From assembly GCA_963783355.1 (NCBI GenBank), contig CAWANF010000009.1:62001-126000 (forward strand): 64,000 nucleotides of DNA, in the 5' to 3' direction. A program made the translations under genes and the position numbers. The notes below the pieces were generated by a model that saw nothing but the letters and a program-made list of their open reading frames with translations, was not told where the DNA came from and did not search any database. Positions 18,513 to 26,996 of the stretch are shown piece after piece. The stretch is from CAWANF01 sp963783355 (GTDB lineage Bacteria; Bacteroidota; Rhodothermia; Balneolales; DATFMH01). Position 1 is the first letter of the stretch. Each line of letters starts with the position of its first letter.

Positions 18513-18878
18513 GACTGGTTGCTGCGCCAGATGAAAGCCAACAATCAGAGCGTTCCTGTTCTTATGGAATCTTCCGGTACAGAACAAGTGGCCCAGGTTC
18601 AGGGTACCCTGCCTGAGAAATTTGAACTGGATTCCAATTATCCCAATCCGTTCAATCCCACCACTACGATCCCCTTCAGCCTGCCCCAGGCGGCTCATGT
18701 GAGCGTGGAAGTCTATAATGTCGCCGGACAACGCGTGGCTACCCTGACGAATAAAGATTATCAGGCCGGACGTTATAACGTACCGTTTGATGCCCATGGT
18801 TTAGCCAGTGGATTGTATCTGATTCGCGCCTATTTGGGAGAAAAAGTATTCACCCGCAAGATGATGCTGATTAAATAA
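18513..18878 (+). pseudogene. Detached T9SS sorting domain of the pseudo-subtilase
   Basis: Continues in the same frame after the TAA at 18510 and matches the last 121 residues of the 8122 protein almost exactly, including LPEKFELDSNYPNPFNPT and LASGLYLIRAYLGEKVF. A single G-to-T change (GAA to TAA) accounts for the break. TTG 18519 could start a product but no ribosome binding site is seen and it would lack a signal peptide. Confidence 0.85.
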
Positions 18879-18914
18879 GCTGGTATTGGCATCACATTCA
18901 GGAAGGTCTATCAG

Positions 18915-18951
18915 GAGTATCCGGAAAGAAACTTGTTCCGGGTACTCTTTT
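18915..18951 (+). terminator. Terminator after the pseudo-subtilase gene
   Basis: A 12-bp stem, GAGTATCCGGAA (18915-18926) with TTCCGGGTACTC (18936-18947), is followed by TTTT. The matching position after the 8122 gene has lost this hairpin. Confidence 0.85.
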
Positions 18952-18981
18952 CCTTACCTCATTTTAATAAGCAAGTACTTT

Positions 18982-20859
18982 TTGGAAACAAAAGAGAGAG
19001 ATAACACTATAAAAAGAGAACAGCCGGGCAGGTTCTCCCCTACATTTTCTATATGGTGGAAAAGTCTGTCATACTATCCGGCTTTGATAATAATCATCAT
19101 TGTTTTTCTGGTTGATTCGGAGGCTTACCGAGGCTGGCATATCCCGAAAGAATATGGGATTATATGGCTCGTAAGTCTGGGCTGGCTGTTATGGTGGTTC
19201 CGTAATCAGCTAAAGGAACGCCCCGTTTCCAAACCATTAGTGCATTTTTCTATCATTGAGATCCTGTTACTGGTCCGGCTTGCCTGGTTGGTGCTAAGCC
19301 ATCCCGAACTACTTTCGAATTCTACCGGATTGGCTCTCCCCATCGTATCGGCTCTTACCGGCTGGGTTCTTTTGATACGACAGGAAAATGCTAAAAAGAA
19401 ACACGTTTGGAGGATATTGCGGGTTCTTTGGCTGGCTGGAATAGTGGAGAGCCTTATCGCTTTGTGGCAATATTTCACGACCAATACCGAACATGTTCAA
19501 TCGGTTAAAACATTTATGATTGGTAGTATTGGTTCCGCTAATGGATTTGGAATATTTATAGCCCTTGCCATCATGGCAGCACTGGCAGACGGATGGCTTC
19601 ACAAGGCTAATAAACGTTTTATGTTAGTAACGGTGAGCGCCACACTGCTTATGTTCATCACAATAATCACGAACGGCAGTCGTGGTGCTTTTATATCCTT
19701 ATTAGTGGGCGTTTCCCTAATCTGGATAATGATAAACCATAAACAAGCTTTCACAATCTGGAAATCCTTCAGACTTAAACGATTTATGGTTTACGGTTCA
19801 CTGGGGTTGATGGTCTTCACAGCGATTGTTTACAGCCTTTATCGGCATAACCCGGCGTCGGTTAAAGGCCGGTTTATGATTTGGTCTGTATCAATGCCTA
19901 TGCTTACGCAGCATTCCTTAACCGGAATAGGATTTGGCCGTTATTCCGTGGACTACCTGACCTACCAGGCTCGTTATTTCTCGAATAACAGCCACAAGCA
20001 GGATGCCTGGAGGGCTGCTAATATTAAACAGGCACACAATGAATATCTGCAGGCTTTTTATGAGAGTGGCATTCCAGGTGGAATCCTGTTTTTGATTATT
20101 TGGCTGGTTGCTATTGGATTCTTATGGAGAAAAATCAAGTCGAAACTGGAGTCTTGGTTTGAAATAATGATACTGGGATTACTTTGCGTCGTTATGGTGC
20201 ACTCATTAGTGGATGCGCCCCTGCATGTACTACCGGTTTCTCTTATTGTCTATGGTTTACTGGGATTCGTACCGGTGCCTTCAAAATGGCGATGGTCGGT
20301 AAAGCTCCCTAAGTGGTCTGCTTTTTTCTCGATCACCGGAGTTTTTCTTACCGTCACAGCGTGGATATTCATTCAATATCCTGGTTACCGATCATGGCAA
20401 CAGGGGGTCCGGGCGGCTCATCAAACGAACTGGTCCCAGGCCATCTCGTATTATCGGGAAGCCCTGGAAATTCTGCCCGATCAAGGGGAGTTGCAATTTC
20501 ATCTCGGGGCTGCTTTTATACAAGATGGTATGTACTCTGCAGGCCTTTATCATCTGAATCAGGCACGGGAGACGTTCAACGACAGAAATATCTATTTGTC
20601 TATGAGTTTGGGTTATTTAAAGCTTGGGCAATATAAACAGGCAAGCCAATACGCCCGAACAGCACAAAGAATGTTCCCGGATCAGCTGGCTCCGGTACTC
20701 TTGCTGGCAGAGATATATCATCGGCAGGGAGAAGAAACCAGGGCAAAAAAGGAATTACAACGTTGCATTTATCAAAAAACACACATCAAATCGGATAAAA
20801 CAAAGCTAATTGCCAACGATGCCCGCCGTTTATGGTATCTTTGGTACGGTGAGAAATGA
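18982..20859 (+). CDS. O-antigen ligase/polymerase-like membrane protein with C-terminal TPR repeats
   Basis: An inner-membrane protein of about 625 residues with roughly ten to twelve hydrophobic segments. The large periplasmic loop contains GIGFGRYSVDY and QAHNEYLQAFYESGIPGG, the pattern of the Wzy_C/WaaL O-antigen ligase family. After the last helix (FSITGVFLTVTAWIFIQYPG) come TPR-like helices (WSQAISYYREALEILPDQGELQFHLGAAF ... YLKLGQYKQASQYARTAQRMFP). Wzy_C-TPR proteins transfer or polymerise surface glycans or glycosylate pilins. The frame extends upstream through a terminator, so the start must follow 18951; TTG 18982 is my choice, with weak support. It is the last cargo gene of the element. 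Confidence 0.75.
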   Translation: METKERDNTIKREQPGRFSPTFSIWWKSLSYYPALIIIIIVFLVDSEAYRGWHIPKEYGIIWLVSLGWLLWWFRNQLKERPVSKPLVHFSIIEILLLVRLAWLVLSHPELLSNSTGLALPIVSALTGWVLLIRQENAKKKHVWRILRVLWLAGIVESLIALWQYFTTNTEHVQSVKTFMIGSIGSANGFGIFIALAIMAALADGWLHKANKRFMLVTVSATLLMFITIITNGSRGAFISLLVGVSLIWIMINHKQAFTIWKSFRLKRFMVYGSLGLMVFTAIVYSLYRHNPASVKGRFMIWSVSMPMLTQHSLTGIGFGRYSVDYLTYQARYFSNNSHKQDAWRAANIKQAHNEYLQAFYESGIPGGILFLIIWLVAIGFLWRKIKSKLESWFEIMILGLLCVVMVHSLVDAPLHVLPVSLIVYGLLGFVPVPSKWRWSVKLPKWSAFFSITGVFLTVTAWIFIQYPGYRSWQQGVRAAHQTNWSQAISYYREALEILPDQGELQFHLGAAFIQDGMYSAGLYHLNQARETFNDRNIYLSMSLGYLKLGQYKQASQYARTAQRMFPDQLAPVLLLAEIYHRQGEETRAKKELQRCIYQKTHIKSDKTKLIANDARRLWYLWYGEK

Positions 20860-21219
20860 TTGGAAGTAGTATAATTCTCCTTTTTTTAAGTGACTAACTT
20901 TCAGGTAAACATACAATGCGTTTATATTAAATCTTCAATATCCTCACATCACGTACAGAATGACTGTGGTACATTAAAAGAATTTAATCTGGAGGAAAAA
21001 TTTATTTTAAATAGCTAAACATTAATAAGCCATATTCTCACATTTACGCTTTATTTAGGATAAATTCTATTTTTTTGCAGTTAATTGTGATTTTTTCGCA
21101 TTTTTTGTTGTTTCTTGAAGTTTTTTAAAAGGCTTTAACAGGTAATAACACGCATTACCTGTCAATACGAGTAAATGCTAAGATTCGTCAGACTTGAAGG
21201 ATGGGTTCTCTTCTATCCA
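20860..21219. other. 360-base gap with a perfect inverted repeat at 21138-21162
   Basis: AT-rich region between two converging gene sets. ACAGGTAAT (21138-21146) and ATTACCTGT (21154-21162) form a perfect 9-bp inverted repeat with a 7-base spacer, without a following T run. It could be an operator, a processing site, or a terminator for the minus-strand genes. A T-rich stretch lies at 21070-21125. No gene is credible here. Confidence 0.4.
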
Positions 21220-21489
21220 TTATCGTCTATTTATTCGTTGTTTAACTCTTCGCACGTAAGCCTCCAGATCGGATTTGCGAATACGCATGAGCGTTCGTTT
21301 CCCTTTCCGGTAATTTACCATCAGGGGGAAAAATCGATGACGTATCTCAGGGAGTACACACTGATAGTAATACGTGTCCCCCAGTTTCAGATGCTCCTTT
21401 ATAAATTCACGGGCCTCACGTTGGGTGCATATTTCCTCGTTTAGGGGATCCACTTCCCCGCTTTTCCCGTCTTTACTGTAATCAGACAT
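21220..21489 (-). CDS. Small basic protein of the element, possible excisionase/DNA-binding type
   Basis: 89 residues, rich in R and K. The pattern CTQREAREFIKEHLKLGDTYYYQ ... RKGKRTLMRIRKSDLEAYVRR resembles the helix-turn-helix of MerR-like excisionases, where the recognition helix is followed by R-I-x-K/R-x-D-L-x-x-Y/F. The ATG is preceded on its strand by AAAGAGG. It lies downstream of the replication protein, separated by an iteron-like tract. An opposite-strand frame of the same length covers it but encodes no recognisable pattern. Assignment is by pattern only. Confidence 0.5.
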   Translation of the reverse strand: MSDYSKDGKSGEVDPLNEEICTQREAREFIKEHLKLGDTYYYQCVLPEIRHRFFPLMVNYRKGKRTLMRIRKSDLEAYVRRVKQRINRR

Positions 21490-21548
21490 AGGTACCTCTT
21501 TTTGTTTTGTTCCTTATTTCGTTAAAAAAATGATATATCAAAATTGGT

Positions 21549-21770
21549 GCTACAACTGCTAAGCCTGCTAAAAGGCTCTTTAAGAACTCATAATGCTTTT
21601 TTTTGTGTCTTTGTAGTGCTACGATATTGCTGACTACTGCTAAACTTTTCCCCCAATCAGCTGATTTCGTAGCAGTATATAGCAGTCAGATAGCAATTCT
21701 TTTTACACAAAAACGTTTAATTTTAACCCAAAAGGCCGATATTAGGTATCCATAGCAGTAGCAGCAAAAA
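21549..21770. repeat. Iteron-like cluster of TAGCAGT / ACTGCTA heptamers
   Basis: The 318-base gap 21490-21807 has no gene. ACTGCTA occurs at 21555-21561 and 21636-21642, and its reverse complement TAGCAGT at 21670-21676, 21680-21686 and 21753-21759. Near matches lie at 21564, 21691 and 21759. The tract is next to the element's replication protein gene, so it could be a replication origin or a repressor-binding region. Confidence 0.5.
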
Positions 21771-21807
21771 AAAAATACCTATAAATTCAGAGTCCTTTTC
21801 CGGGGTA

Positions 21808-24114
21808 CTATTTCGTTTCGTTATTATGCCCTTCCTCGATCAGGTTTTCCAGGACTCTTCGTTTTTGCAACTCTCCCAAATTCAGATAGTAACAGCGTAA
21901 ATTCGTCTTTTCCTTTCCTTTGGAATCCCGGGTCAAGCTGACCTGTTGGCTCTTGGCCATAAAAAAGGGGCTCTGCTCCAACAAAACCTGGATATATTTC
22001 TCTGTATAGTTCTGGGTTACCACGGAATGGTGGGCATGAAGGGTCTGCCATATCCGCCCGAGGTGGATGGCCACGACGTCGGTACACGCCCTCGGATTCC
22101 CACTATCATCTTTAATCTGGACCTGTTCAATGATCCGGAAATGCCTTTGATCGAGCATCTGGCGGTCCCCCGTTCCCCGGTATCCCCTGTCGGTTTCCAG
22201 GGCATACAGATTCATTTCCTCAAAGAATTGCAGCAAGGGTTCATTTTCTTCCTGTGCTTGTTTCTCTTTGAGTATCGAATCCACCAATGTTTCAAAAAAC
22301 TCCTCCCCTGTTTGCTTCCAGTGGCGAAGTGAGGGCATAAATGCTGTAATGGCATCCAGGGCGGCCAGGACATAGGCATATTTCAGGCTGGTCCGTCCGT
22401 CCAGGCCCCGGGCATGGAACTTTTCGTTATAATAGGGTATACGCTCGAATAAAACGGCCTTGATGGACTGGAACTGTTCCAATACCAATGCCACAAATTC
22501 GCCCCAACGCCCGCTGTTTTGGAAAAGGTACCTGAGCTGCCTGAGTTCCTCGCCCCTCAGCCTTTTTATATAAGGTAATATAATCAGTCGGTCCACGACG
22601 GCATCATCGGTAGGCTTATCATTCCCGGTCATCAGCACCGTAGCTTTCATAGGAAAATCTCTGGTCCTGGTATCCTGCGTTTTCCGGGCAATGCCCGAAC
22701 CGGTATGATGAGCCCAGTTCAGGATAGCAGAGTCCATATTAGGAACATTGCTGTTGGTCTGGTGATTACGATAATCATCTAAGGCAAAAGGATAATACCG
22801 GGGAAGTGTCATCCTTCGGGTTACCGCTCTGGAAGTATTCAATTTTGAGACGGATTGCCGGTTTCCACTCGGGTATCCCATCATCGCCATAAGCCAGTCC
22901 ATACTCGTACTCTTTCCGGTTCCCCGTGGGCCGTAATAAAACAGAATTGGGAAAAAATTATAAGTATTCATAATCAGACGGCTGAACAGGCCAGCGATGA
23001 CAAAACCGATGCTCAGCCGGACATTCAGGGAGCCATCGAGCCGCTCCCATTGACACATCATCTCGGACAGGACGGGCTCGGAGTCCGGACGGGCCGGGAA
23101 AAACAGGGGTGGTTTCACCTGCTCGGTCCCTTCCGGACAGATCAGGTATTTATCCTTATAGGGAATACGATAGTGAGAATCACCGGCATGGAACCTGGAT
23201 TCTCTGGTATCATAAACCCCATTGCGGAAAAGAAAGAGTCCCGGTTCAATTTCTCCCCAATTGGCCCGGGAATAGACCACCGGATAGGATTGTTTCTTAA
23301 TCAGAAAATATAGGAATCGAAGAAAGTCTCTGTCATCGCCGGTAAAGGGAGTAAAACCTTTGGACAATAAGAGGCGGGAAAAATTTCGGCGATTCGCAAG
23401 ATCATCGGCAACCAGTTCGGCTTTTGTTGACTTATCAGCATTTCGTAATTGAACAATATACGAAAAATAGATATCCGTCTCATTACGAGTGTCCTCATTC
23501 GGATGATAGGCCTGAGACTGTAGGACATGTACTTCACAGTCGGCTATTTTCTTAATTACTTTGTTAAAGTGCTCTCCCTTTTCCTCGAAGTCTTTTCGGG
23601 GCATGGCCGGATGAGTATATAACCCACCATGCCAGTTTATCACCGAAGCCGGGATCGTCGTTCGCTCTTCTTCAGGCCAGTCCCTTTGACAATTTTCCAA
23701 TAACTCCAGGTTCAGGTGTTCGGCAGAATCTTTTTCCGCCTGAATCTCTTTCATGACCCGTTTGGAGGGCGGCTTCTTACGGTTTTTCCCCTTCCTTCCG
23801 TCTTTTGAGGTCCACCCGGCCTTACTGGCTTCCCAGTAAAGTTCCCTAAGATAATGTCTGACCAGGCTTGTATCTGGATTCGCCCAGGGGCCAGCTTGGG
23901 CGAATATTTCATCAAAGTTCCCGATAACGTGGACATCATTCCGATTAAACCACTTCAGGGCCAATTCCCGGGCTTCCTCTTCTTTATAAATGGATCTAAT
24001 CAGGGAGAACAGGGTGTCTATGGGATAATTTGGGCGTAGAAAAAAAATGGCCTTTTTTAGATCGCGCTGGTGATCAACTAAAATCCATGTACGGGTTTCT
24101 GTTGTCTCGCTCAT
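21808..24114 (-). CDS. P-loop replication protein of the element (primase/helicase-like)
   Basis: 768 residues. A central ATPase domain has Walker A GPRGTGKST (395-403, K401), a probable Walker B region YYPFALDDY, and VLMTGNDKPTDDAVVDRLI with an arginine in the sensor/finger position. This layout is shared by virus and plasmid primase-helicases (D5/SF3-like) and related ATPases of genomic islands. The N-terminal 350 residues may hold a primase-like or regulatory domain but I see no certain catalytic motif. The ATG overlaps the stop of the HTH gene (ATGA), so the two are translationally coupled. Probably replicates the excised element. Exact subfamily not assigned. Confidence 0.65.
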   Translation of the reverse strand: MSETTETRTWILVDHQRDLKKAIFFLRPNYPIDTLFSLIRSIYKEEEARELALKWFNRNDVHVIGNFDEIFAQAGPWANPDTSLVRHYLRELYWEASKAGWTSKDGRKGKNRKKPPSKRVMKEIQAEKDSAEHLNLELLENCQRDWPEEERTTIPASVINWHGGLYTHPAMPRKDFEEKGEHFNKVIKKIADCEVHVLQSQAYHPNEDTRNETDIYFSYIVQLRNADKSTKAELVADDLANRRNFSRLLLSKGFTPFTGDDRDFLRFLYFLIKKQSYPVVYSRANWGEIEPGLFLFRNGVYDTRESRFHAGDSHYRIPYKDKYLICPEGTEQVKPPLFFPARPDSEPVLSEMMCQWERLDGSLNVRLSIGFVIAGLFSRLIMNTYNFFPILFYYGPRGTGKSTSMDWLMAMMGYPSGNRQSVSKLNTSRAVTRRMTLPRYYPFALDDYRNHQTNSNVPNMDSAILNWAHHTGSGIARKTQDTRTRDFPMKATVLMTGNDKPTDDAVVDRLIILPYIKRLRGEELRQLRYLFQNSGRWGEFVALVLEQFQSIKAVLFERIPYYNEKFHARGLDGRTSLKYAYVLAALDAITAFMPSLRHWKQTGEEFFETLVDSILKEKQAQEENEPLLQFFEEMNLYALETDRGYRGTGDRQMLDQRHFRIIEQVQIKDDSGNPRACTDVVAIHLGRIWQTLHAHHSVVTQNYTEKYIQVLLEQSPFFMAKSQQVSLTRDSKGKEKTNLRCYYLNLGELQKRRVLENLIEEGHNNETK

Positions 24115-24413
24115 GGCCTCTCCTTCGACTCCCTTTTTGTAGCTTCCACCCGGTGCCGGATCAGAAAGGCCTCAATATCATCGGCTTTATAGATTATCTT
24201 GCGTCCGAACTGACTAAACGGGATTTGCCGGGAATCCCGAAGATATTGCAACTGGGCATCCGAAACTCCCAGGATTTCTTTGACGTCCCTGCGATTAAGC
24301 CATTGCTTGGCCGGTGGTATAGGACCGCGATTCGACTTGGACAGGACCTCGGCTACCACTTCCTTAAGGGTCTGTTTGAGGTCTTCGGTTTCTATTAGAT
24401 GTATTTGACTCAT
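24111..24413 (-). CDS. AlpA/excisionase-like helix-turn-helix protein
   Basis: 100 residues. The core WLNRRDVKEILGVSDAQLQYLRDSRQIPFSQFGRKIIYKADDIEAFL is the standard MerR-type HTH_17 domain of element-borne excisionase/AlpA proteins in Bacteroidota. The N-terminal 35 residues are acidic and probably helical (LKQTLKEVVAEVLSK). It is coupled by a 4-base overlap to the replication protein gene. It is expected to help the integrase in excision or to regulate element genes. Confidence 0.8.
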   Translation of the reverse strand: MSQIHLIETEDLKQTLKEVVAEVLSKSNRGPIPPAKQWLNRRDVKEILGVSDAQLQYLRDSRQIPFSQFGRKIIYKADDIEAFLIRHRVEATKRESKERP

Positions 24414-24554
24414 ATCCGTTTCTGTTTTGTGGGTGTTCGTTTTAAATGATTCATCTAAAACTTATCCCCCTCTGAAGCGGATATCATCCCTTTTTCATCA
24501 CTATTATTAGTGAAACAAACGTGATGAAAACGTTATACAAATTCTCAATTAGTA

Positions 24555-25592
24555 TCACTTATTTTTTTGAAAGGTGACTTGCTGTTCAATCCATTCCCAG
24601 TCCAAATCGGGGAAAATAGTATTTTTCAAATGATTAACAGAATAGATTACCGTAATTGCTTTATCCTGGTACATCCCCTGCTCAGCAGTTCCATTTTTAT
24701 GAGAAATAAATTCGGCCAGACGGCTTTTATTGGGCTCTCCATTGGCCTTTCGGAATGAAATCAAATCGTTGGTGACCGTATCTTTGGTTACTCCTAAAGC
24801 CAAGGCATGTATTAACGCCATATACACATCATTGAGGGCTTTTTTATCTTTAATAAAAGCTGGAATTGGTACCGGGCTTGTATCATATTCCTTGATATAC
24901 CGAATCATTTTGCCTTCGAATAAGAAATGTTCCATTTCCTGAATGCAAACATATTCCAGATACAGGTTCTGATAGGTATCCAGTATCCGGTCTCTCATTG
25001 CCTCATGCATCTCCCAGACATGCACCTCATAGGAATGAGGGCGATCTCCACAATTTTTCTCAATCCAGGCTTTGGCTTCGCTTTGCAAAGAGTATCCTTC
25101 CATAAACCTCTGCGCCAGAGAAATAAACTCATTGAACTTATTTAGAATGTTTTTATTATGTTTATATTTCAGCCAAATCGATTCAAGACAGGTATCAAGT
25201 TTACTACAGAATAGCGGGATGAAACATTCCTTGCTCAAAAAATCGGCAACACATCCTAGCTGGTCTTTTGAATTCAGAAAGACCATACTTAATCGCTCCT
25301 GAACGGCAAACGAGCTGAAAAGTTTTTCGTCTCGAATCCCATCCACTATCCGGTTCCAAACTTTATTAAAATCCTCTTCCAATCCCGGTTGATCTTCAGT
25401 ATTGGAGTCGGACGCGGCTTGATCTTCAAGTGTCTTCTGTCGACCTTTCCAAATGGGCATTTCCTGAAGTATTTTTCCTCCCATTACCATTTGATAAGGC
25501 TCAAAAGCGGTAGGCAAAATAGTATATATGGCTGAATGACAGCTTTTAATAAAATGTTCAAGGCTGTCCGTTTCTACGGTAAATTGTATCAT
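24555..25592 (-). CDS. Unknown protein translationally coupled to the integrase
   Basis: 345 residues with no family I can name. No signal peptide or membrane segment. It is helix-rich, with charged segments such as EQEIYIKEYDT-like YIKEYDTSP and a C-terminal region (LISFRKANGEPNKSRLAEFISHKNG) that could bind nucleic acid. It starts inside the integrase stop (ATGA, 25589-25592), so the two proteins are made together. This position in Bacteroidota elements is sometimes held by RteC-like regulators, and the size fits, but I do not see enough similarity to claim it. Confidence 0.6.
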   Translation of the reverse strand: MIQFTVETDSLEHFIKSCHSAIYTILPTAFEPYQMVMGGKILQEMPIWKGRQKTLEDQAASDSNTEDQPGLEEDFNKVWNRIVDGIRDEKLFSSFAVQERLSMVFLNSKDQLGCVADFLSKECFIPLFCSKLDTCLESIWLKYKHNKNILNKFNEFISLAQRFMEGYSLQSEAKAWIEKNCGDRPHSYEVHVWEMHEAMRDRILDTYQNLYLEYVCIQEMEHFLFEGKMIRYIKEYDTSPVPIPAFIKDKKALNDVYMALIHALALGVTKDTVTNDLISFRKANGEPNKSRLAEFISHKNGTAEQGMYQDKAITVIYSVNHLKNTIFPDLDWEWIEQQVTFQKNK

Positions 25593-26806
25593 AAATTATC
25601 AAACAGGTTTTCGTGTTGTTTGTCTACGTAGTTCTGATCGAGTTGATTTAAATATACCTCGGTCGTGGCTAACTTGGAATGACCCAAAGCCTTGGAGATA
25701 CTGTATAAGTCCACCCCCTCCCGCCGGGCAAAATCGGCATAAGAATGTCGTGATACATGAAAGGATATTTTTTGCTTTATTTGGGCCATATCGGCTATTT
25801 TTTTCAAATCCCGATTCACTAGGGCATTCTTACTGCTAATATGGGCTTTCTCGGCTTTATCGCTTTCGTAGTTTGACCACAGTAAGGGAAAAATGCGGGC
25901 CTCAGGATCCGGAGTACCTTCATTATAGGATTGCAAAATAGCTCTTGCCGAAGCTACCAGTTTAATGTTTCGTTGAATATCCCGCTTATGCTGTGTCTTA
26001 CTCATGACATAACTTAAATATTCTCCCTGAATATTGGACCAGCGAAGCCGGGCCAAGTCACTAAACCGGATTCCCGCACAATAGAATGAAAACAGAAAGT
26101 AATTGCGTACATGCCAAAGTGGGTCAGGGGCCTCCAGTTGCAGAATAATTATCGACCGGATTTGTTCCACAGAAAGTTTAACTTTGTGACTGGACTGGCC
26201 AGGACTATAATGAAATTGTAAAAAGGGATTTAGTTCAGGCCGAAGGAGTTCATGATCCACAGCAGAGATCATAACCATTTTAAAAGCCGACAGGATTCGG
26301 GCAACCGTAGTCCTTTTAGTCCCCTTCGTTTTCTCAAGCCATTGGGAGAAATCGTTTAAAAAACCGGGAGTTATATCTGAAAATGTTAGTCTACGTTTAC
26401 TAAATCCCTCCAGCTTGATCTTCAGATTCTTTATTCTTTTGGTACGCCAATAGTAATCATCCCCTAAATTTTTAATATAGGTATCTATCCAGTCCATCAG
26501 GGCTCCCGCTTCATTCTGTTGCATTTGTGCTTTCACGCGATCCGCACTGGCATGGCCATTTTCTAAAACTTTATTCAGTGCTTCTTCGGCTTCCTTCTTT
26601 AACCTAACCAATCTCTGGTTGAGGGCCGTACTCATAGGATCCCCTTTGCGTACATGTTGTCCTTTCTGGTTCCAGTTTTTTTCCAGTACCCATATCCCGG
26701 TTGTTTTTAGGGTGGATCTTCTTCCCTGATAGATACGAATAAATATCGGCACCATTCCATCTTCTCTTTTCTTGTCGCGGCGCAGACTAAACCGTACTTT
26801 GATCAT
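25589..26806 (-). CDS. Tyrosine recombinase/integrase of the tRNA-Leu element
   Basis: 405 residues: N-terminal arm-binding domain (about 1-90), SAM-like core-binding domain (about 103-195) and catalytic domain (about 210-395). Catalytic residues are visible: R247 (CAGIRFSDL), K270 (MSKTQHKR), H350 and R353 (HVSRHS), H376 (GHS) and Y385 (TEVYLNQ). It catalyses recombination between attP and the tRNA-Leu 3' end. The gene begins about 175 bases from the right core site, and the 26-bp end repeat lies between them. It is coupled to the unknown gene downstream. Confidence 0.93.
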   Translation of the reverse strand: MIKVRFSLRRDKKREDGMVPIFIRIYQGRRSTLKTTGIWVLEKNWNQKGQHVRKGDPMSTALNQRLVRLKKEAEEALNKVLENGHASADRVKAQMQQNEAGALMDWIDTYIKNLGDDYYWRTKRIKNLKIKLEGFSKRRLTFSDITPGFLNDFSQWLEKTKGTKRTTVARILSAFKMVMISAVDHELLRPELNPFLQFHYSPGQSSHKVKLSVEQIRSIIILQLEAPDPLWHVRNYFLFSFYCAGIRFSDLARLRWSNIQGEYLSYVMSKTQHKRDIQRNIKLVASARAILQSYNEGTPDPEARIFPLLWSNYESDKAEKAHISSKNALVNRDLKKIADMAQIKQKISFHVSRHSYADFARREGVDLYSISKALGHSKLATTEVYLNQLDQNYVDKQHENLFDNL

Positions 26807-26844
26807 ATTAAAAAGGCTCTTTTCAGATACTCATAACAAAATAA

Positions 26845-26870
26845 AGGTAACGCTATAGGTAACGCATTTT
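26845..26870 (+). repeat. Right copy of 26-bp element-end repeat
   Basis: Identical to 4326-4351 in the same orientation, containing the doubled GGTAACGC octamer. It lies between the integrase start and the right core site, a fitting place for an integrase arm site or an integrase promoter operator. Confidence 0.65.
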
Positions 26871-26980
26871 TGTCATTTTCTCTGGTTTATAATAAAGTTT
26901 AATAAATATAGAATAGTGTAAATTACTACTATTCAATGAATTATCAAGCTATTTGTTTTTTAATGAAATTATATTATAAG

Positions 26981-26996
26981 TCCAGTCCAGGGCACA
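26981..26996. repeat. Right attachment core (attR)
   Basis: TCCAGTCCAGGGCACA, an exact copy of the tRNA-Leu 3' end without the rest of the tRNA. It is immediately followed by a hairpin terminator that must have been the native tRNA-Leu terminator before integration. Confidence 0.85.

Larger units (their letters stand above)
4256..26996. mobile_element. Integrative element inserted in tRNA-Leu 3' end
   Basis: The borders are identical 16-base direct repeats of the tRNA-Leu 3' end (4256-4271 and 26981-26996). A second longer direct repeat lies just inside both ends (4326-4351 and 26845-26870). The tyrosine integrase gene abuts the right border, and replication and HTH genes follow inward on the minus strand. 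Cargo (4629-20859, plus strand) comprises lipoproteins, T9SS-sorted proteins and an O-antigen-ligase-like protein. No conjugation genes are visible, so it looks like a mobilisable or phage-satellite-like island rather than a self-transmissible ICE. Confidence 0.85.

Noticed and set aside
18000..18878. CRISPR array or tandem-repeat locus behind the giant gene repeats
   Set aside because: Repeats are long, two-copy coding paralogues, not short repeats with spacers. No CRISPR array was found anywhere in the window.
21175..21444. Plus-strand open frame of 89 codons opposite the small HTH-like gene
   Set aside because: Shadow frame: the minus-strand frame has a ribosome binding site and an excisionase-like pattern; this one has no RBS and composition of a random frame.
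4256..26996. Temperate prophage
   Set aside because: No capsid, terminase, tail or lysis genes; only integrase, HTH and primase-like genes are present.
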